Below the pieces are notes generated by a model. It saw only the letters and a list, made by a program, of their open reading frames with translations, was not told the DNA's origin and ran no database searches. From contig NC_133213.1 in assembly GCF_958299795.1 (NCBI RefSeq), forward strand, positions 2,967,693 through 3,031,692: DNA of 64,000 bases, in the 5' to 3' direction. The position numbers and the translations under genes were made by a program. Source of the DNA: Porites lutea. Taxonomy: Eukaryota; Cnidaria; Anthozoa; Scleractinia; Poritidae. This document shows positions 19,640 to 31,438 of the stretch, piece after piece (position 1 is the first letter of the stretch; every line of letters begins with the position of its first letter).

Positions 19640-21474
19640 ATTTGCAAATGTAACTACATGTACTAGTCGTAGATTGCATGCGGTGCGGTGAATTTGGAGT
19701 AAAACTTTCGATTAACATTCACCTGAACCAAGAGCCATAATAGGACAGAGAGGGACACTCAGGGCGTTGGCCGGGATATCTTAATCCCAAAAAAGTTATT
19801 TTTAGAACTATGCGGACCACGCGGAAACAGATTCCGGTAAACTGATTGACTTCCGGAAGACTCGCTTTCACGATTCAGCGCGCGAAAGCGAGGCGGCGTC
19901 AACAAATAAAAAAAATGGCGGCCTAAGTGGAGGGACGATGTGGAGTTGATAAATTGTCCTTCTTCAACGAAGAACCTACCATAGAAACTGGTTAAAACTT
20001 CAAACACAAAAGGGTCCTTTACAAGCAACGGTAGAAATCGGTTAAAGCGACCCCGTGACCATCGTTTTTGTTTGAACAGCTGGAAAGAGGACAAGTAGCG
20101 TTGCGACCCGGATAAGCGTTACCGTTTAAGTGACCATGTGGACGTATTTTCTATTGAAAGAGGAAGAAATAGAACGTATAAAGGTTTCCAGTATTAATGT
20201 CAAGGACATGACCGGGCAGGCGGGAATCTTGTGGAACACACCTTTTCCTGCTTGACTGATATTTTGTTCCGCACTTCACATTGGACAATTAGCAATTATT
20301 GTTTATTGAACACGAGGTTAATAGAAGCGGAATATTCGGTAAACAATAGGTTGATCTTTACAGAATTTTCAAACATTGCAAATCAAATAGGAAACAATAG
20401 CCTACATGGAATCGCCAGAAGTTTAAATTCAGCTGTAAATTGTACTTCCAAACCTAAGAAGAAAAGTAGCGCTTTGTTTTCATCTGTCGACTCGCCAAGT
20501 TAGGGAAAAAGGTATTTTGTGCAGTTAATTTGTGTTGTTCTTCGTTAGTGCAGACAATGGTGGCCCGCTTGCTCGAGGTAAGGAACCGTTTCTCTGTAGT
20601 TTTCTCTGTCCTGATGAATTTATAACTGAAATCTCGAGATTTCGTTAAGATTTGCTTTCATTTTTTTCCTCATAAGTCAGTTGAATTTGATGTCGGGGGA
20701 AAATTTGTCTTTAAATGTTGAGTTTACACACCTCTTCTACTCCGTTTAAACTGTAATTGTCAACATTCCATCGAGCAAAAAATAATGCTAAAGTTAATCT
20801 GAAAACGGTCCGTGTAACTTTGAGGTCCTTTCATACCTTCAAAAAATGGACCCTAGAATTTTGCCGAATTCCAAAGGTTCTTACTCTAAGAAAAATTGGC
20901 AAAACAACGAGCTCACGAATTATTTACTCGCGAGGCTAAAACACTACAAAGATCACTGAGTGTGTATCCTGAAACCGATTTTTGCTTGTAAAAGCTTTAT
21001 TTGTGTAAGGTTATTCGTGTTTTTCATGTTGCAAACGGTGTTGAAATAAATACGACAGTATGATAATCTCATCTGGAGTTTATTTACTTTATGTGGTTTT
21101 ATTTATGTGGTTTTACCAAGCCTCATAGTTTTCTCATACACCTGTAATAATTAACCTTTACAGATCCTGCACCACAATGTATAGGTAAGATTTCCATGCA
21201 ACCCCAAACATTTGTGTGTTAAATAATATAAGCTTACTACATGGATAGCAATAACGATAAGTGTCTTGTCAGCGCCAAATGATGATGTGAAATAACTGCT
21301 ACCAAAACAATATTTTGGCGTCTGACATATAATTGTCACTTTGAATTATCACTTTGAATAATCATCAATTAAGGCTAAACAGTCATAAAGGACGGTTTTC
21401 TAGCCTACCGGCCCAATATTTGTTATTTTGTCAGAGTACAGCATATATAACTGAAAGGCAGTCGCGCCCTATAG
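19640..21474. other. Left flank of B2, interrupted by about 1.5 kb of foreign sequence
   Basis: The module starts at 19640 but is cut at 19727 and resumes near 21256; about 130 bp of module is replaced. The insert (19728-21256) is unique in the window. It contains CTTCCGGAAG at 19850-19859, AAAATGGCGGCC near 19912, CpG-rich DNA, and a short ATG frame of seven codons (20557-20577) ending in a GT donor-like GAG/GTAAGG. That suggests a captured promoter and first exon, but no product can be named. The B promoter segment after 21256 is intact. Confidence 0.45.
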
Positions 21475-22417
21475 ATGGGAAACTCAACCGAAGATAGGAA
21501 CGCTATCTCCTCCGAGGCATTTTATCTGGCGACAGTGACTATAACCCTTAATATTCTTCTTTCCATTACGGCATCTCTGGGAAACACTCTGATCCTGATT
21601 GTTCTTCGCAAGGTAACTTCTCTTCATTCACCAACGAAACTGTTGTTTCAATGCCTGGCGATCACTGATTTTGCCGTTGGTCTCATTTCGCAGCCACTCT
21701 ATGTCATCTACCTCTTTCTGATAAACTACAACCTTAAGCTTTGGAATATCATCTCTATTCTCCACGATATAACATGGGCTTTATCAATGTGCCTTTCTGG
21801 AGTTTCCGTACTCACAACGACTGCTCTAAGTGTGGACAGACTTCTCGCCCTTTTGTTGAAGCTAACTGTACAGGCACGTTGTAACAGTTAAGCGGGCTCG
21901 TGCAGTTGTTTTCTGCTTCTGGTTAATTCCTGTTTTGGGCATTTTCGAGTTCTTGTTCTGGGATACAAACATCGCCGTGGCAACACTTTCAGTCTCCGCA
22001 ATGCTTTGTATCGTTACCTCACTTCTTTCTTACACCATCATATTTATCAAGTTGCGTCTACATCAAGCTACTGTGCACCCTACTGTGCAATGCAATGTTC
22101 ATCATGGGCAACCAATCGGAGGGGGATTTCCGGCGTTGAACATAGCACCGTTTCAAAAAACCGTTACCAGCATAGCTTTGGTGCAGTCGGCGTTAGTTAT
22201 ATGCTATATCCCACTTGTTATTTTAAATGCGATATTACTGTTGAATAGCGTTCTTGCCAACAGTGAGGTTTTCGGCTTGGCCTCGAATCTTGTATTTTCA
22301 ACTCTCATCTTCTTAAACTCATCTCTTAACCCGTTCCTGTATTGTTGGAGGATCAAAGAAGTGGGACAAGCCGTGAAGGCCACAATCAAACAGTTGTATT
22401 GTAATTGTTTACGCTGA
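21475..22417 (+). pseudogene. B2: family B GPCR with one frameshift
   Basis: It aligns with B1 from MGNSTEDRN to the CNCLR end. One extra base near 21865-21868 shifts the frame just after the DRL motif and ends translation at 21891. The rest (TM4 to tail, NPFLYCW) stays open in the next frame to 22417. It lacks three codons of B1's TM1 (the IFFS region). No other lesion is visible, so inactivation is recent or the base is an assembly error. Confidence 0.85.
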
Positions 22418-23617
22418 GTTCCAACCCTCGGCGACCGATTTATGGAGAAACAGTCTGATTGTATAATCGCTTTTCAATCAAACGAGTATATTTTAAAAGA
22501 AGGACTTACTAGGGATATTATAGCTGATAACACGAGTGGTACACAATAATCGTTTGTTTCATCTTTTATGGAATTGATTTCAGGAAATGCGAGCTTTCTA
22601 GTAGATGTAAGCTTACAGAAAATTGTCAATATGAGCCTTATAATACATGTAAATAACTCCACGATATAAACTGGGAATAAAACTGATTGTGACTGGATTA
22701 ATGTTCGGGGTTGGTTGCACGCGCAACTCGCTGGCTAAGTGAAGAGGTACCGTGTCTTGCCACGCTGAGCAAATAAACAGATGTCTCTTTGCTTTATCTT
22801 GCTATTTATGAGTCGACTTAAATGGGATAAACCGACTTAGTAGCCATGCTGATGGTGAGCATTTTAATAGGTTTCTCCAGTTTGGGAAGTATAATTACAT
22901 TCTTTTTAAAACAGCCACGCCAATAGTCTTAAAAATTTTCCCTTTAAGTTGGTGCAATTTGTTTTCTCAAAACAATTAAGATCCATTTTTAAAGTCCATG
23001 GCTTTAGGGAAACTTCTGCATGCTTCGGTATTGTGAGTCCTTTTCTTTATTAATTTTTTTTGAAATTAAATAAAGAAATAGCTTTCTTATTCTCATGTGT
23101 ATTGCGATGTCCTCTTCTCTTTGAATGCACGAAGTCCTTTTAAACCATCCGTTGTCGGTATTACCTGCGGAAACAAATGTCAAAAATTTCAGCCACAAGG
23201 ACCTACGAGGTTGTGTTCGTATGGGCGGCCCTCTTTTTAAAATTTGTTCTCTTTTTTTCGTTATGTGTCAAAAAGTCAAGCGTAGACTTGTCGTTAGGTC
23301 GAATGATGACCGTCGTCATTCTACTACGATTTTTAGCGAGAGTGTCGCAGTGACGGAGATAAGTAAGCAAATAGTAGAATTTTATCATTTTGCGATCGGG
23401 AGAGAGCTTAACCTCTTTTAATAAAACGAATCTTGTTCACTTTCTGGTGAAGAAACAAAAACAAAACTAAAAAAATAGTCAAGCTTTCCGGGATGAACAG
23501 TTTTTCTGAGAATACGGCAACAAACTATAAGTTCAATCTCGTCCTCGTCCTAAAATTTAAAGGTTTTAACTGTGCATAAGGGTTACGTAATGGGAAACGG
23601 AAGAAGTAGCAAATGAT
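22418..23617. other. 3' flank of B2
   Basis: AATAAA at 22676-22681. Otherwise the same B-type 3' spacer as after B1. No gene. Confidence 0.5.
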
Positions 23618-24023
23618 CACAGGTACCGCAAGCTCACGAAAGGAAATCGTTGTTACGTAACAGAACTATATATAGGTTTGTATGGGGATTTTAGCGATCG
23701 TTATTTAGGCCACTAAAATAGAAATGAAAATACACCAAAAATTCTCACCTTGCCTCCCTGTTTTATTCATGGTATGGTCTTGGCATCGCATAGAGAGAGA
23801 AGAAATAAAACTCGCTAGAATCGCGCTGAAAATTAAAAGGCCAGGAATGTTAGGAACATACATGAATAAAACAAGCAGGCAAGGTAAGAAGTTTTGATGT
23901 ATTTTTATTTTTTATTTTAGTGCCCTAAATAACTATCGCTAAAATCCCCTTACCAACCCTTATAATATTTCTGATTTCTGTTACGCAACAACGATTCTCA
24001 CTCTGGAGCTTGGGGTACCTGTG
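23618..24023. repeat. Foldback element FB, copy 5
   Basis: Complete copy on the 3' side of C2. Confidence 0.8.
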
Positions 24024-26481
24024 GCGTAACTTGTCGTAAATTGCATGTGGTGTGGGGTTATATCAAGCTGGATTTTAATTTTCGATTTTAGCTGCAGCTA
24101 ATCTTCGTGGCTTCATTAACCATTCTAAAATGTTTTATTTGCCTTCAAGACAATGACTGAATGATTTTGTAATCGTTTGCCTAAAAAATGAATTGTCCTT
24201 TCAGCGCCATATCACGATGTAAAATAGCACTGCTACTGATGTGTTAGAAATCTCACAGCAAACACAAGACAATATAAATGTTTGGACTTCGATAGAAGCA
24301 AAAATAACTTAAACTTCTGTTTTATTGTACCACTTAAAGAAAAAGAAATTGATTCTGTGTTAATTATAAAACTGTTTTATTGAAAATGCAAGTGTTCGTG
24401 GTCTTTACAGGCTCAGAGTTTTGGGGGCAATAAAACAAAAGATATATATTTATTCATGACTGAACTTCCAGGTGATTCCTATTGTTTCATTTCCCCAAGC
24501 CTTGGGGTGACGTGTGAATTATTGCAGTGGTCTGTGTAACGACCTTGTTCCCAGAGTCCTTAAACTCGACTTCCTCCGTCGAGCGAGAATAAGGTTGATT
24601 GAGTATTCCTAAGCTCATTAATAATTCAAGAAAAGAAAAGAAAAACAAGTAAATCACTACCGTAACGGAGGTTGGAAAAAATTAAGTACCATAAAATTTT
24701 GCGAACTTTTATTGCTTTGAATTTATTTAAGAATTATTGTTCATTGAGAAGCTGTATCAAACACAACATTTAGTGTTTTATCTGATATCCAGACGCCTTT
24801 GAGTCGCTCCTTTCTTGAATGATGTTCGGCTCAGCCTAGTACCTAGCCGTTCTCGGCTAGGTCAATCCTGGACTCTACGTAGGCTGTGACGTCACCGAGA
24901 AGGACCTTTCCGAGACTTGGTCCCTTGCCCACCCTTTCCAAGATTTCGCGTGGATACTGGGGTAAGAGGGAACGCCTGAGGACTAATAAGTTGTGCCCTG
25001 CCCAGGCGAGCTGTGACGTCTTGAACAGTCGTCACAGTTGCGTACCTCAGCACTCTCTGGCACTTCCTCATCAATCTCATTAACTTTGTCCCGACATCTG
25101 GTCAGTTCTGCAGACGCTGGAATGACCAAACTTAAAAGTTATTCAGTCGTCCATAGCATGACTCTGCTAGACAGTCCATCAGTGTTTCACATGTACGATG
25201 CACATGATCATTGCCAGTATGATCACTACTTCTTTCCCGTCTTCAGTCTTCTTGCGTCCTCAGAGAGATGTGGTCCCTGATTCGCCCCATGTATTAGAGG
25301 TAATCAAAACAGTCTTGTGTTCTGGATTCCATGTTATGGCTCTTGATGTTGTAGATTAATTTCATTCCAGGTACTGGATTACGGATTCCTCAGTCAGTTT
25401 ACAGCAAGGAACCCCAAAGTGTGACCTCTTTTAATTAATTCACATTCTTTCATGCAGACATTAACCAATCGGAAGTCGAGGACAGTTTCCAGATGGCTTC
25501 TGGATTCAATCTGCACGAAGGAAAGTGAATAAATTAAAGCGGTCACACTTTTGGGCTCCTTGCTGTAATCTTTAGTCAGTTTAATTATGGTAATTGCCAC
25601 TAACGTTACAAATAATGCTAATCCGGCAATGGAGCGGCTAGCGGTCGCTTAATTTCATGGTATCCAAAAAATGAAAAGACAACGATGTAAATTCCATTAT
25701 TATGTTGAATTAGTAGACACTCTTCGGATGAATTCTGGGTACGGTGAAGAACTAACAACGTCAGCTGATAACGCGTTCCATTCGGAGATTGCTCTTACAT
25801 AAAAAGAGTGTTTGTAAGCGTCAACTTAAGAGGATGGGAGTCCGGAGGGGAGTCTGATCCTAAAGTCGTGACTGGCCCTTGTACGGCCATACGCAGGCAT
25901 GGAGATGAGGTCATAGGGAAGGAAGATGTTGACTTGACCTCTATGTATTTTATAAAACATGCCGAGACCTCATATCCTGCGCCTTGACTGCAGTGAAGGC
26001 CAGTCCAAATCAGTAAGCATTCACGAAACGCTGCTATAGTCAAGTAATATATCAAGAATGAGACGCAGTCTTTCATCGCCAGATGAAACACAGTTAAACA
26101 CCGAGAAGAGAGTTGAAAATACAACGCGCAGAGGAGTATTTTTGACGAACTTCGAGGTCTTTCATCTGGTGATGAAACAGTGTCGAATGCTTGATATTAC
26201 TTCTTAAACAAAAGGATTTTAGAAGGAGAAATTAAGTATGCAAAAATGAGCAGTTTTTCATCTGATTTCCAAACACTCATTAAACATTAATTTTATTTGT
26301 ATTTTCTTTACGAATTATTGATGAGTTTGAGAACAGGGCATGAAAGTTTCCGAGGCCCACACTGTCTTGGATTACCTTACGTGAGGCCATATGTGTTTCA
26401 TTTGGCCTTCCCGCAAAAAAGCGGAACCAGTGTGTACAGGTATTAATATTGTTATTAATTATTTTGGTTGATCTTTATTCA
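24024..26481. other. Left flank of C2
   Basis: Module at about 24024-24280. The MQVFVVF small frame at 24386 is shifted by an extra G. Hairpin near 24539-24598. The C-specific spacer runs about 24850-26040 with TGACGTCA at 24887-24894. The 161-bp foldback element is at 26042-26202. This is the most diverged of the three C spacers. Confidence 0.5.
26042..26202. mobile_element. 161-bp foldback element (C2 block)
   Basis: Same arms and nested TTTCATC/GATGAAA palindromes as at 13478-13638, with a few substitutions. Confidence 0.65.
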
Positions 26482-27393
26482 TTAATCATTGTTATTTAAG
26501 AATTTCAAAATTTCCCGAAGAATACTTTTGATGGCGTATCGAATATGTCTCATCTTCCAACAGTAAATCAGAGGATTGAGGGAAGAATTGAGAAACAACA
26601 ATGTCAAAGTATAGAGAGACAAATGTTCTACCACCCCGGATTGTTCATTGCTACCTTTTGCAGCCGTAGCAATTGCAAGGGTATTTGGTAAATAACAAGC
26701 CACAAAAATTAGGTTCACCAAAAATGACACTCGCGCAGCCTTCAAAGAAGAGTTCAAGAAATGTGAATCAGATGTTCTACCACGTTGAGAGATGCCGTGT
26801 GCGGCTTGAAGTGTTTGGATTAGAGTTTTGTGGCGTCGCGCCACTAACCAAATCTTGTAATAAAAAGATACTGTACCTATGGAGCAAAGAGCAACAATAG
26901 CTACAGCAAAGACGACTCTTAAAGTTTTTGGAATCCAGACACTAGCCATCGAAGTAAAAGCACTGAAAAACCAAATCAGGATCGCAAGAGCAACGACACG
27001 CCTGTGGGTCACAAGTTCATTGTATCTGAGATGAAGACGAATCGCCAAGAATCGGTCCACAGTAAGGGCTGAAACACCAAGGAAAGAAGCATAAAAGAAA
27101 ACAACGCCTGTTTTGTGTATTGCACTGCAAATATTATGGTACGAGTTGGTGTCATTGTCTGCTTGCAACTCCATGACAAGACGTGATATATGCAAAGGCT
27201 GGACAACCAAACCGATTCCAAGATCAGAAACGGCCAAACTTAAAAGCAGTGTTTTTAAAGGCTTGGGCAAAGAAGAAGTCTTTCTCAGCGCCAGAATTGT
27301 TAAAATATTCAACATGATGGCAGTGTAAGACAAAAAGGCGTTAAAGATACAGGTCACGGCGCGCGATGTAAAGAGACCTCCAGATACCGTCAT
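26482..27393 (-). CDS. C2: rhodopsin-like GPCR, family C
   Basis: 303-residue receptor starting at the ATG of MTVSGG. It has SDLGIG (D57), Cys89, DRF at 113-115, CYLP in TM6 and NSSLNPLIYCW in TM7, and ends FLNNND. It differs from C1 at scattered positions, for example HISR for QISR after TM2. The frame is closed directly upstream, which supports this ATG for all three C genes. It is convergent with the broken B2. Confidence 0.9.
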   Translation of the reverse strand: MTVSGGLFTSRAVTCIFNAFLSYTAIMLNILTILALRKTSSLPKPLKTLLLSLAVSDLGIGLVVQPLHISRLVMELQADNDTNSYHNICSAIHKTGVVFFYASFLGVSALTVDRFLAIRLHLRYNELVTHRRVVALAILIWFFSAFTSMASVWIPKTLRVVFAVAIVALCSIGTVSFYYKIWLVARRHKTLIQTLQAAHGISQRGRTSDSHFLNSSLKAARVSFLVNLIFVACYLPNTLAIATAAKGSNEQSGVVEHLSLYTLTLLFLNSSLNPLIYCWKMRHIRYAIKSILREILKFLNNND

Positions 27394-27814
27394 TCTTCGA
27401 TTATAGTTCCAAAAGTTATGAACGTCAACTATTTTAATTTCGCCTTGTTATTCTTCTATCTAGCCAAAAACTGTTCTAAGGCCAATCACCGGCTGTGCTC
27501 AACAACACAAGCATCGGTCAGGAACGTGAGCCTCACCGCGCGCGGGCGTTCAATTTAACGTCTTGCCAAGCTGGGAAAATAACGAGATGTCTCTCTATTG
27601 TTTTTCTTGTACTCCATAAATCGACTTTACGATTGGGGGAAGCCAGCCGCTCTGATCATGATGTTGGACTGAGCATTTGAAGTTTCTCCCCTTTAAGTGC
27701 CATAATTACTTTCTTTCTAATAAGGCAAAGACATTAGTGACTAAAATTTCACTTTGAGTTGGTGTCATTTGCTTTCTCAAAACAATTAAGCACAAAATAG
27801 AGTTGAAACTGACA
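27394..27814. other. 5' flank of C2 with B-3'-flank-like sequence
   Basis: From about 27550 the sequence follows the 3' flank of the B genes (CTTGCCAAGCTGGGAAAATA, then the AATTACTTTCTTT and TTTGAGTTGGTG segments) more fully than at C1 or C3. Related sequence resumes at 28480. Confidence 0.45.
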
Positions 27815-27904
27815 GCTTCTTTATTGTTTTTACCATTTTCAGTTAAAGGCTTTCAATACTTACATGCAGGTGCAAAAAACAAGCTGTTTTATATAGCACA
27901 AATA

Positions 27905-28086
27905 AATTTACCATATTTAGCTGAGCAAAAGAGTAAGTTCAACTTTACACTCAATAAATGCAGAGATGATCACAGTTAAAAACGCAACTTATACTGTTGC
28001 TAATAGGAAGCCTGAAAAAAATTCAAGCTCTGCCATACCGGTGCAGCGCTCAAACCAATTGAGTTACCAAGCCAACTGGTTTGAAA
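27905..28086 (-). mobile_element. tRNA-derived SINE fragment
   Basis: On the minus strand from about 28086 the sequence is tRNA-like: GGTAACTCAATTGG (A box region) followed by GAGCGCTGCACCGGTAT (anticodon arm region). It then passes to CTTGAATTTTTTTCAGGCTT and a body with AACTGTGATCATCTCTGC. The B-box part of the tRNA is missing. This matches, from memory, the layout of a common cnidarian tRNA SINE. Confidence 0.65.
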
Positions 28087-28104
28087 CTACCGGGGAAAGA
28101 TCAA

Positions 28105-28300
28105 GATGAAACGATAAATTCATGTATTTAATATAATTATTTGAACTACGGGATAAAGGAACACATAAATGCATAAATACATGCAGAGAAGATCATCACA
28201 GTTAATGTGATGTCACTGTGATAATCAATCTTCTCTGCATTTATTTCTTCATCCGCAGTTCAAGTATATGAAATTCATATATTCATCATTTTAAACTCTA
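28105..28300. mobile_element. Inverted pair of SINE tails
   Basis: Two arms of about 90 bp face each other around 28200: minus-strand AACTGTGATGATCTTCTCTG and plus-strand ACTGTGATAATCAATCTTC, each followed by a GCAGTTCAAG- or GTAGTTCAAA-like stretch. The pair would form a long hairpin and looks like two SINE 3' parts inserted in opposite directions. Confidence 0.55.
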
Positions 28301-29450
28301 TGTTTTAGAGTTAATCAATAATGCCGCTGATACGTTCAGCTGTACATTAAAACTGACTACTGCCGAAAACCCAGACATTCACCCTCGAGTCTTGATGCAA
28401 AGTGTATTGCCACCGATGCAACGTTCCTAACCAAAGATACGCGCGAAAATGGACAATAAACTGGTTGTTTTTCTGTACCGTGAGTCGTTTTATTCATTCA
28501 TTCATTGAAATTAAATGAGGAACTTTTTTTTCTCATTCTCCCGTGTATTACGGTGTTCTCTTTTCTTTGAATGCTCGATAGTCCTTCCAGGCGATCCTTT
28601 GTTGGTATAACCTGGGAAAAAAATGTTAACATTTTCAGCCACAAGGAACTACGAGTGTTACAAATGATGCCGCGTTAAATCATGCCAATCACCCTCCTCC
28701 CCTTGTTTTTGTTCCCCTATTCTGGCGATACGAAGTGTCAAGCGTCGGTTGTCGTTAGGTCTGTATAGAGCGATTTTCGTATGACCTTGAGAAATGGTTT
28801 TGGTAAGTGTTCGCTATTTGTTTTATCAGCCAATGAATGAAAAGATCAAACATGGACTCTTCGTTTTCCCGCCAAAGAAAAACCAAATATGGAGAAGACA
28901 TTGTTCGATAGGCCAATCGTGTTGCAGTATGACAACAAGGCGAAGTATCGATTGATTTCTAGAAAGTTCTTGGAGCATGAAGTTTTTTCAGCCGAGCGTT
29001 CGCTTATAACCAACAAAAAGCCACGCGCGTTGTATCCGTTCGATAAACCAATCAAATCGCTCTTTTTCCGTTTGTTTGTTGTTTCTCTTTTGTTCGCGAG
29101 TTTTCATTTCAAGGTCATACGAAAATCGCTCTATTCGGCTACACCAAGATAGTCTGAAACATCAGCCGTCTCATCGCCGGCGGAGACCACTAATAAATTC
29201 TACATCTAACATTCTCGCCCCCCGCCCTAGAGTTTACCAAATTTTGATGTGCCTGTGCGTGGCATGTCTCCTCAAATGACAAGGCATAAGTAAGGTCAAC
29301 CTGGAGTTAAAATAACAACAACAACAACAACAACAACAACAAATAATGGTGTTGGTAAGTTTAGCAGAGTCGAACCTGGTGTAAGCGACAACTCAAAACG
29401 CCAATATTTAGTGGTCACTTACAAGAGGTTTTAATCCCGGAGTGCTTTGG
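28301..29450. other. Spacer between C2 and A4
   Basis: 28480-28660 is a diverged copy of the B-type 3' flank. 28780-29160 has no counterpart elsewhere in the window. A short (AAC)n run lies at 29314-29342. Short open frames on both strands show no family features. Confidence 0.4.
29314..29342. repeat. (AAC)n microsatellite
   Basis: About ten units of AAC. Confidence 0.85.
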
Positions 29451-29701
29451 GGTGTTCTAGTGTTCCGGGTATTTCTACATCCCGAGCGTGGCGAAAGTTA
29501 GTACCCAGCCGCATACTAGATTATCCGTTTTTTTTCCAAAGTGTTCCGGGTTGTCCCAGGGATGCTCTGGGGTGCTCCGGTGTTCCATATATTAGTGTAC
29601 ATCCCAAGCGTGGAGCAGTTAGAATTCACTGGCATGCAAGGTTAGCCGGGTTGTCCGAGGGACGTTCCGGAATGTTCCGGTGTTCCGGGTATTAGTACAA
29701 C
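29451..29701. repeat. GTTCCGG minisatellite, about 2.2 units
   Basis: Units start at about 29451, 29571 and 29671 with GGTGTTC-TAGTGTTCCGGG-type heads and a shared TACATCCC(G/A)AGCGTGG segment; period about 100-120 bp. It abuts and truncates foldback copy 6, so it marks the left break of the A4 block. Confidence 0.7.
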
Positions 29702-29977
29702 CCCTGTTTTATTCATGGTATGGTCTTAGGATCGCATAGAGAGAGCAGGTGAACAACGGCAGAACTAAAACTCGCTAGAATCGCGCTGAAATGGCCAGAA
29801 ATGCTAGGATCATACATGAATAAAACAAGCAGGCAAGGTAAGAAGTTTTGAGGTATTTTTATTTTTTATTTTAGTGCCCTGGCTAACTATCGCTAAAATC
29901 CCCTAACCAACCTTTATAATATTTCTGATTTCTGTTACGCAACAACGACTCTCACTCCGGAGCTTGGGGTACTTGTG
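29702..29977. repeat. Foldback element FB, copy 6 (left half missing)
   Basis: Begins in the middle at CCCTGTTTTATTCATGG and keeps the whole right arm. The left half is replaced by the minisatellite. Confidence 0.8.
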
Positions 29978-31438
29978 GCGTAACTAGTCGTAAATTGCAT
30001 GTGGTGCAGGGTTATATCAAGCTGGATTTTAATTTTCGATTTTAGCTGCAGCTAATCTACCTGGCTTCATTAACCATTCTAAAATATTTTATTTCCCTTC
30101 AAGCCAATGACTGAATGATTTTGTAATCGTTTGCCGTGTGATAAAAAATGAATTGTCTTTTCAGCGCCATATCATGATGTGAAATAACACTGCTACTGAT
30201 GTGTTAGAAATCTCACAGCAAACACAATACAATATAAATTTTTGCACTTCGATAGAAGCAAAAATAAATTAAAGTTCTGTTGTATTGTACCACTAAAAAA
30301 AAAAAGAAATTGATCCTTTTGGTAATTATAAAACTGTTTTATTGGAAATGCAAGTGTTCGTGGTCTTTACAGGCTCAGAGTTTTGGGGCAATAAAACAAA
30401 AGATGTATATTTATTCATGACTGAACTTCCAGGTGATTCCTATTGTTTCATTTCCCCAAGCCTTGGGGTGACGTGTGAATTATTGCAGTGGTCTGGCTAA
30501 CGACCTCGTTCCCAGAGTTCTTAAACTCGACTTACTCCGTCGAGCGAGAACGAGGTTGTTTGAGTATTCCTAAGGTCATTAATTATTCATGAAAAGAAAA
30601 CAAAAACTGGAAATCACTACCGTAACGGAGGTTGGGAAATATTAATTACCACAAAATTTTGCGAACTTTCATTGCTTTGAATTTCTTCAAGAATCATTGT
30701 TCATTGAGAAGCTGTATTAGACACAACATTTAGTGTTTTATCTGATATCCAGACGCCTTTAAGTCGCTCTTTTCTTGAAGGATGTTCGGCTCAGCATAGT
30801 CCCTAGCTGAGAATTTAGGACATGATCACACAGAATGTATTTCCTTGATATTTTATCAACTTCTCCTCACCACTTTTATAGTAAATGAATAGGGGCGACA
30901 AAGGAGAATTTTAATATTGATCGTAGGGTTTAAAGGGTTAAGGATGATGACGTTGAATGCTCTTCATGATCTTAACTTTATTAGTTAAAACTAGTACTTA
31001 CATAACAAATCTTGCATCATTCTTTCCTAATTTAAAATTAATATTTTCGTGAGATTTATTAATCGATTCGCCAGAAAATTCTACCTTAAGTCAGACTGTT
31101 ATACATGTATGCCATTCAAAAATGATAATCATAGAAAACTAAGAATTTCTAATTTATAGGTTACAGGTGTACGAGGTTATCTGCATACTATTGTTTTTAG
31201 ATTAAAGTTCTAACTTCCGCCAATTTTTTGTCACCCAAATAAAAGTGCAATTTATAATACAAACAAACCTAATAGCAAAAGTTACAGTACGTTTGGCGTT
31301 TTTATATGTAATAAAGGACGAATAAGTCTATCGTTTAAATATGACACAGGAAAACCGTTATAACTTCCTGCACGATGAGTGTACAGACTAGACAGGTCAT
31401 GTCATTTTTCAAAGGCTGATTTACTGAGTTAGTAAAAT
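29978..31438. other. Left flank of A4
   Basis: Module at about 29978-30241. The MQVFVVF small frame starts at 30348 and is open for about 50 codons. A hairpin lies near 30501-30557. Then A-type 3' spacer, near-identical to the A1 flank except for the segment A1 lacks. Confidence 0.5.

Noticed and set aside
20231-20503. 90-codon plus-strand frame in the B2 upstream insert
   Set aside because: Starts at GTG; no membrane, signal or domain features. The donor-like site at 20578 suggests exon structure instead, with no named product.
28021-28086. Possible functional tRNA gene
   Set aside because: The B box and T arm are missing and the sequence runs into a SINE body.
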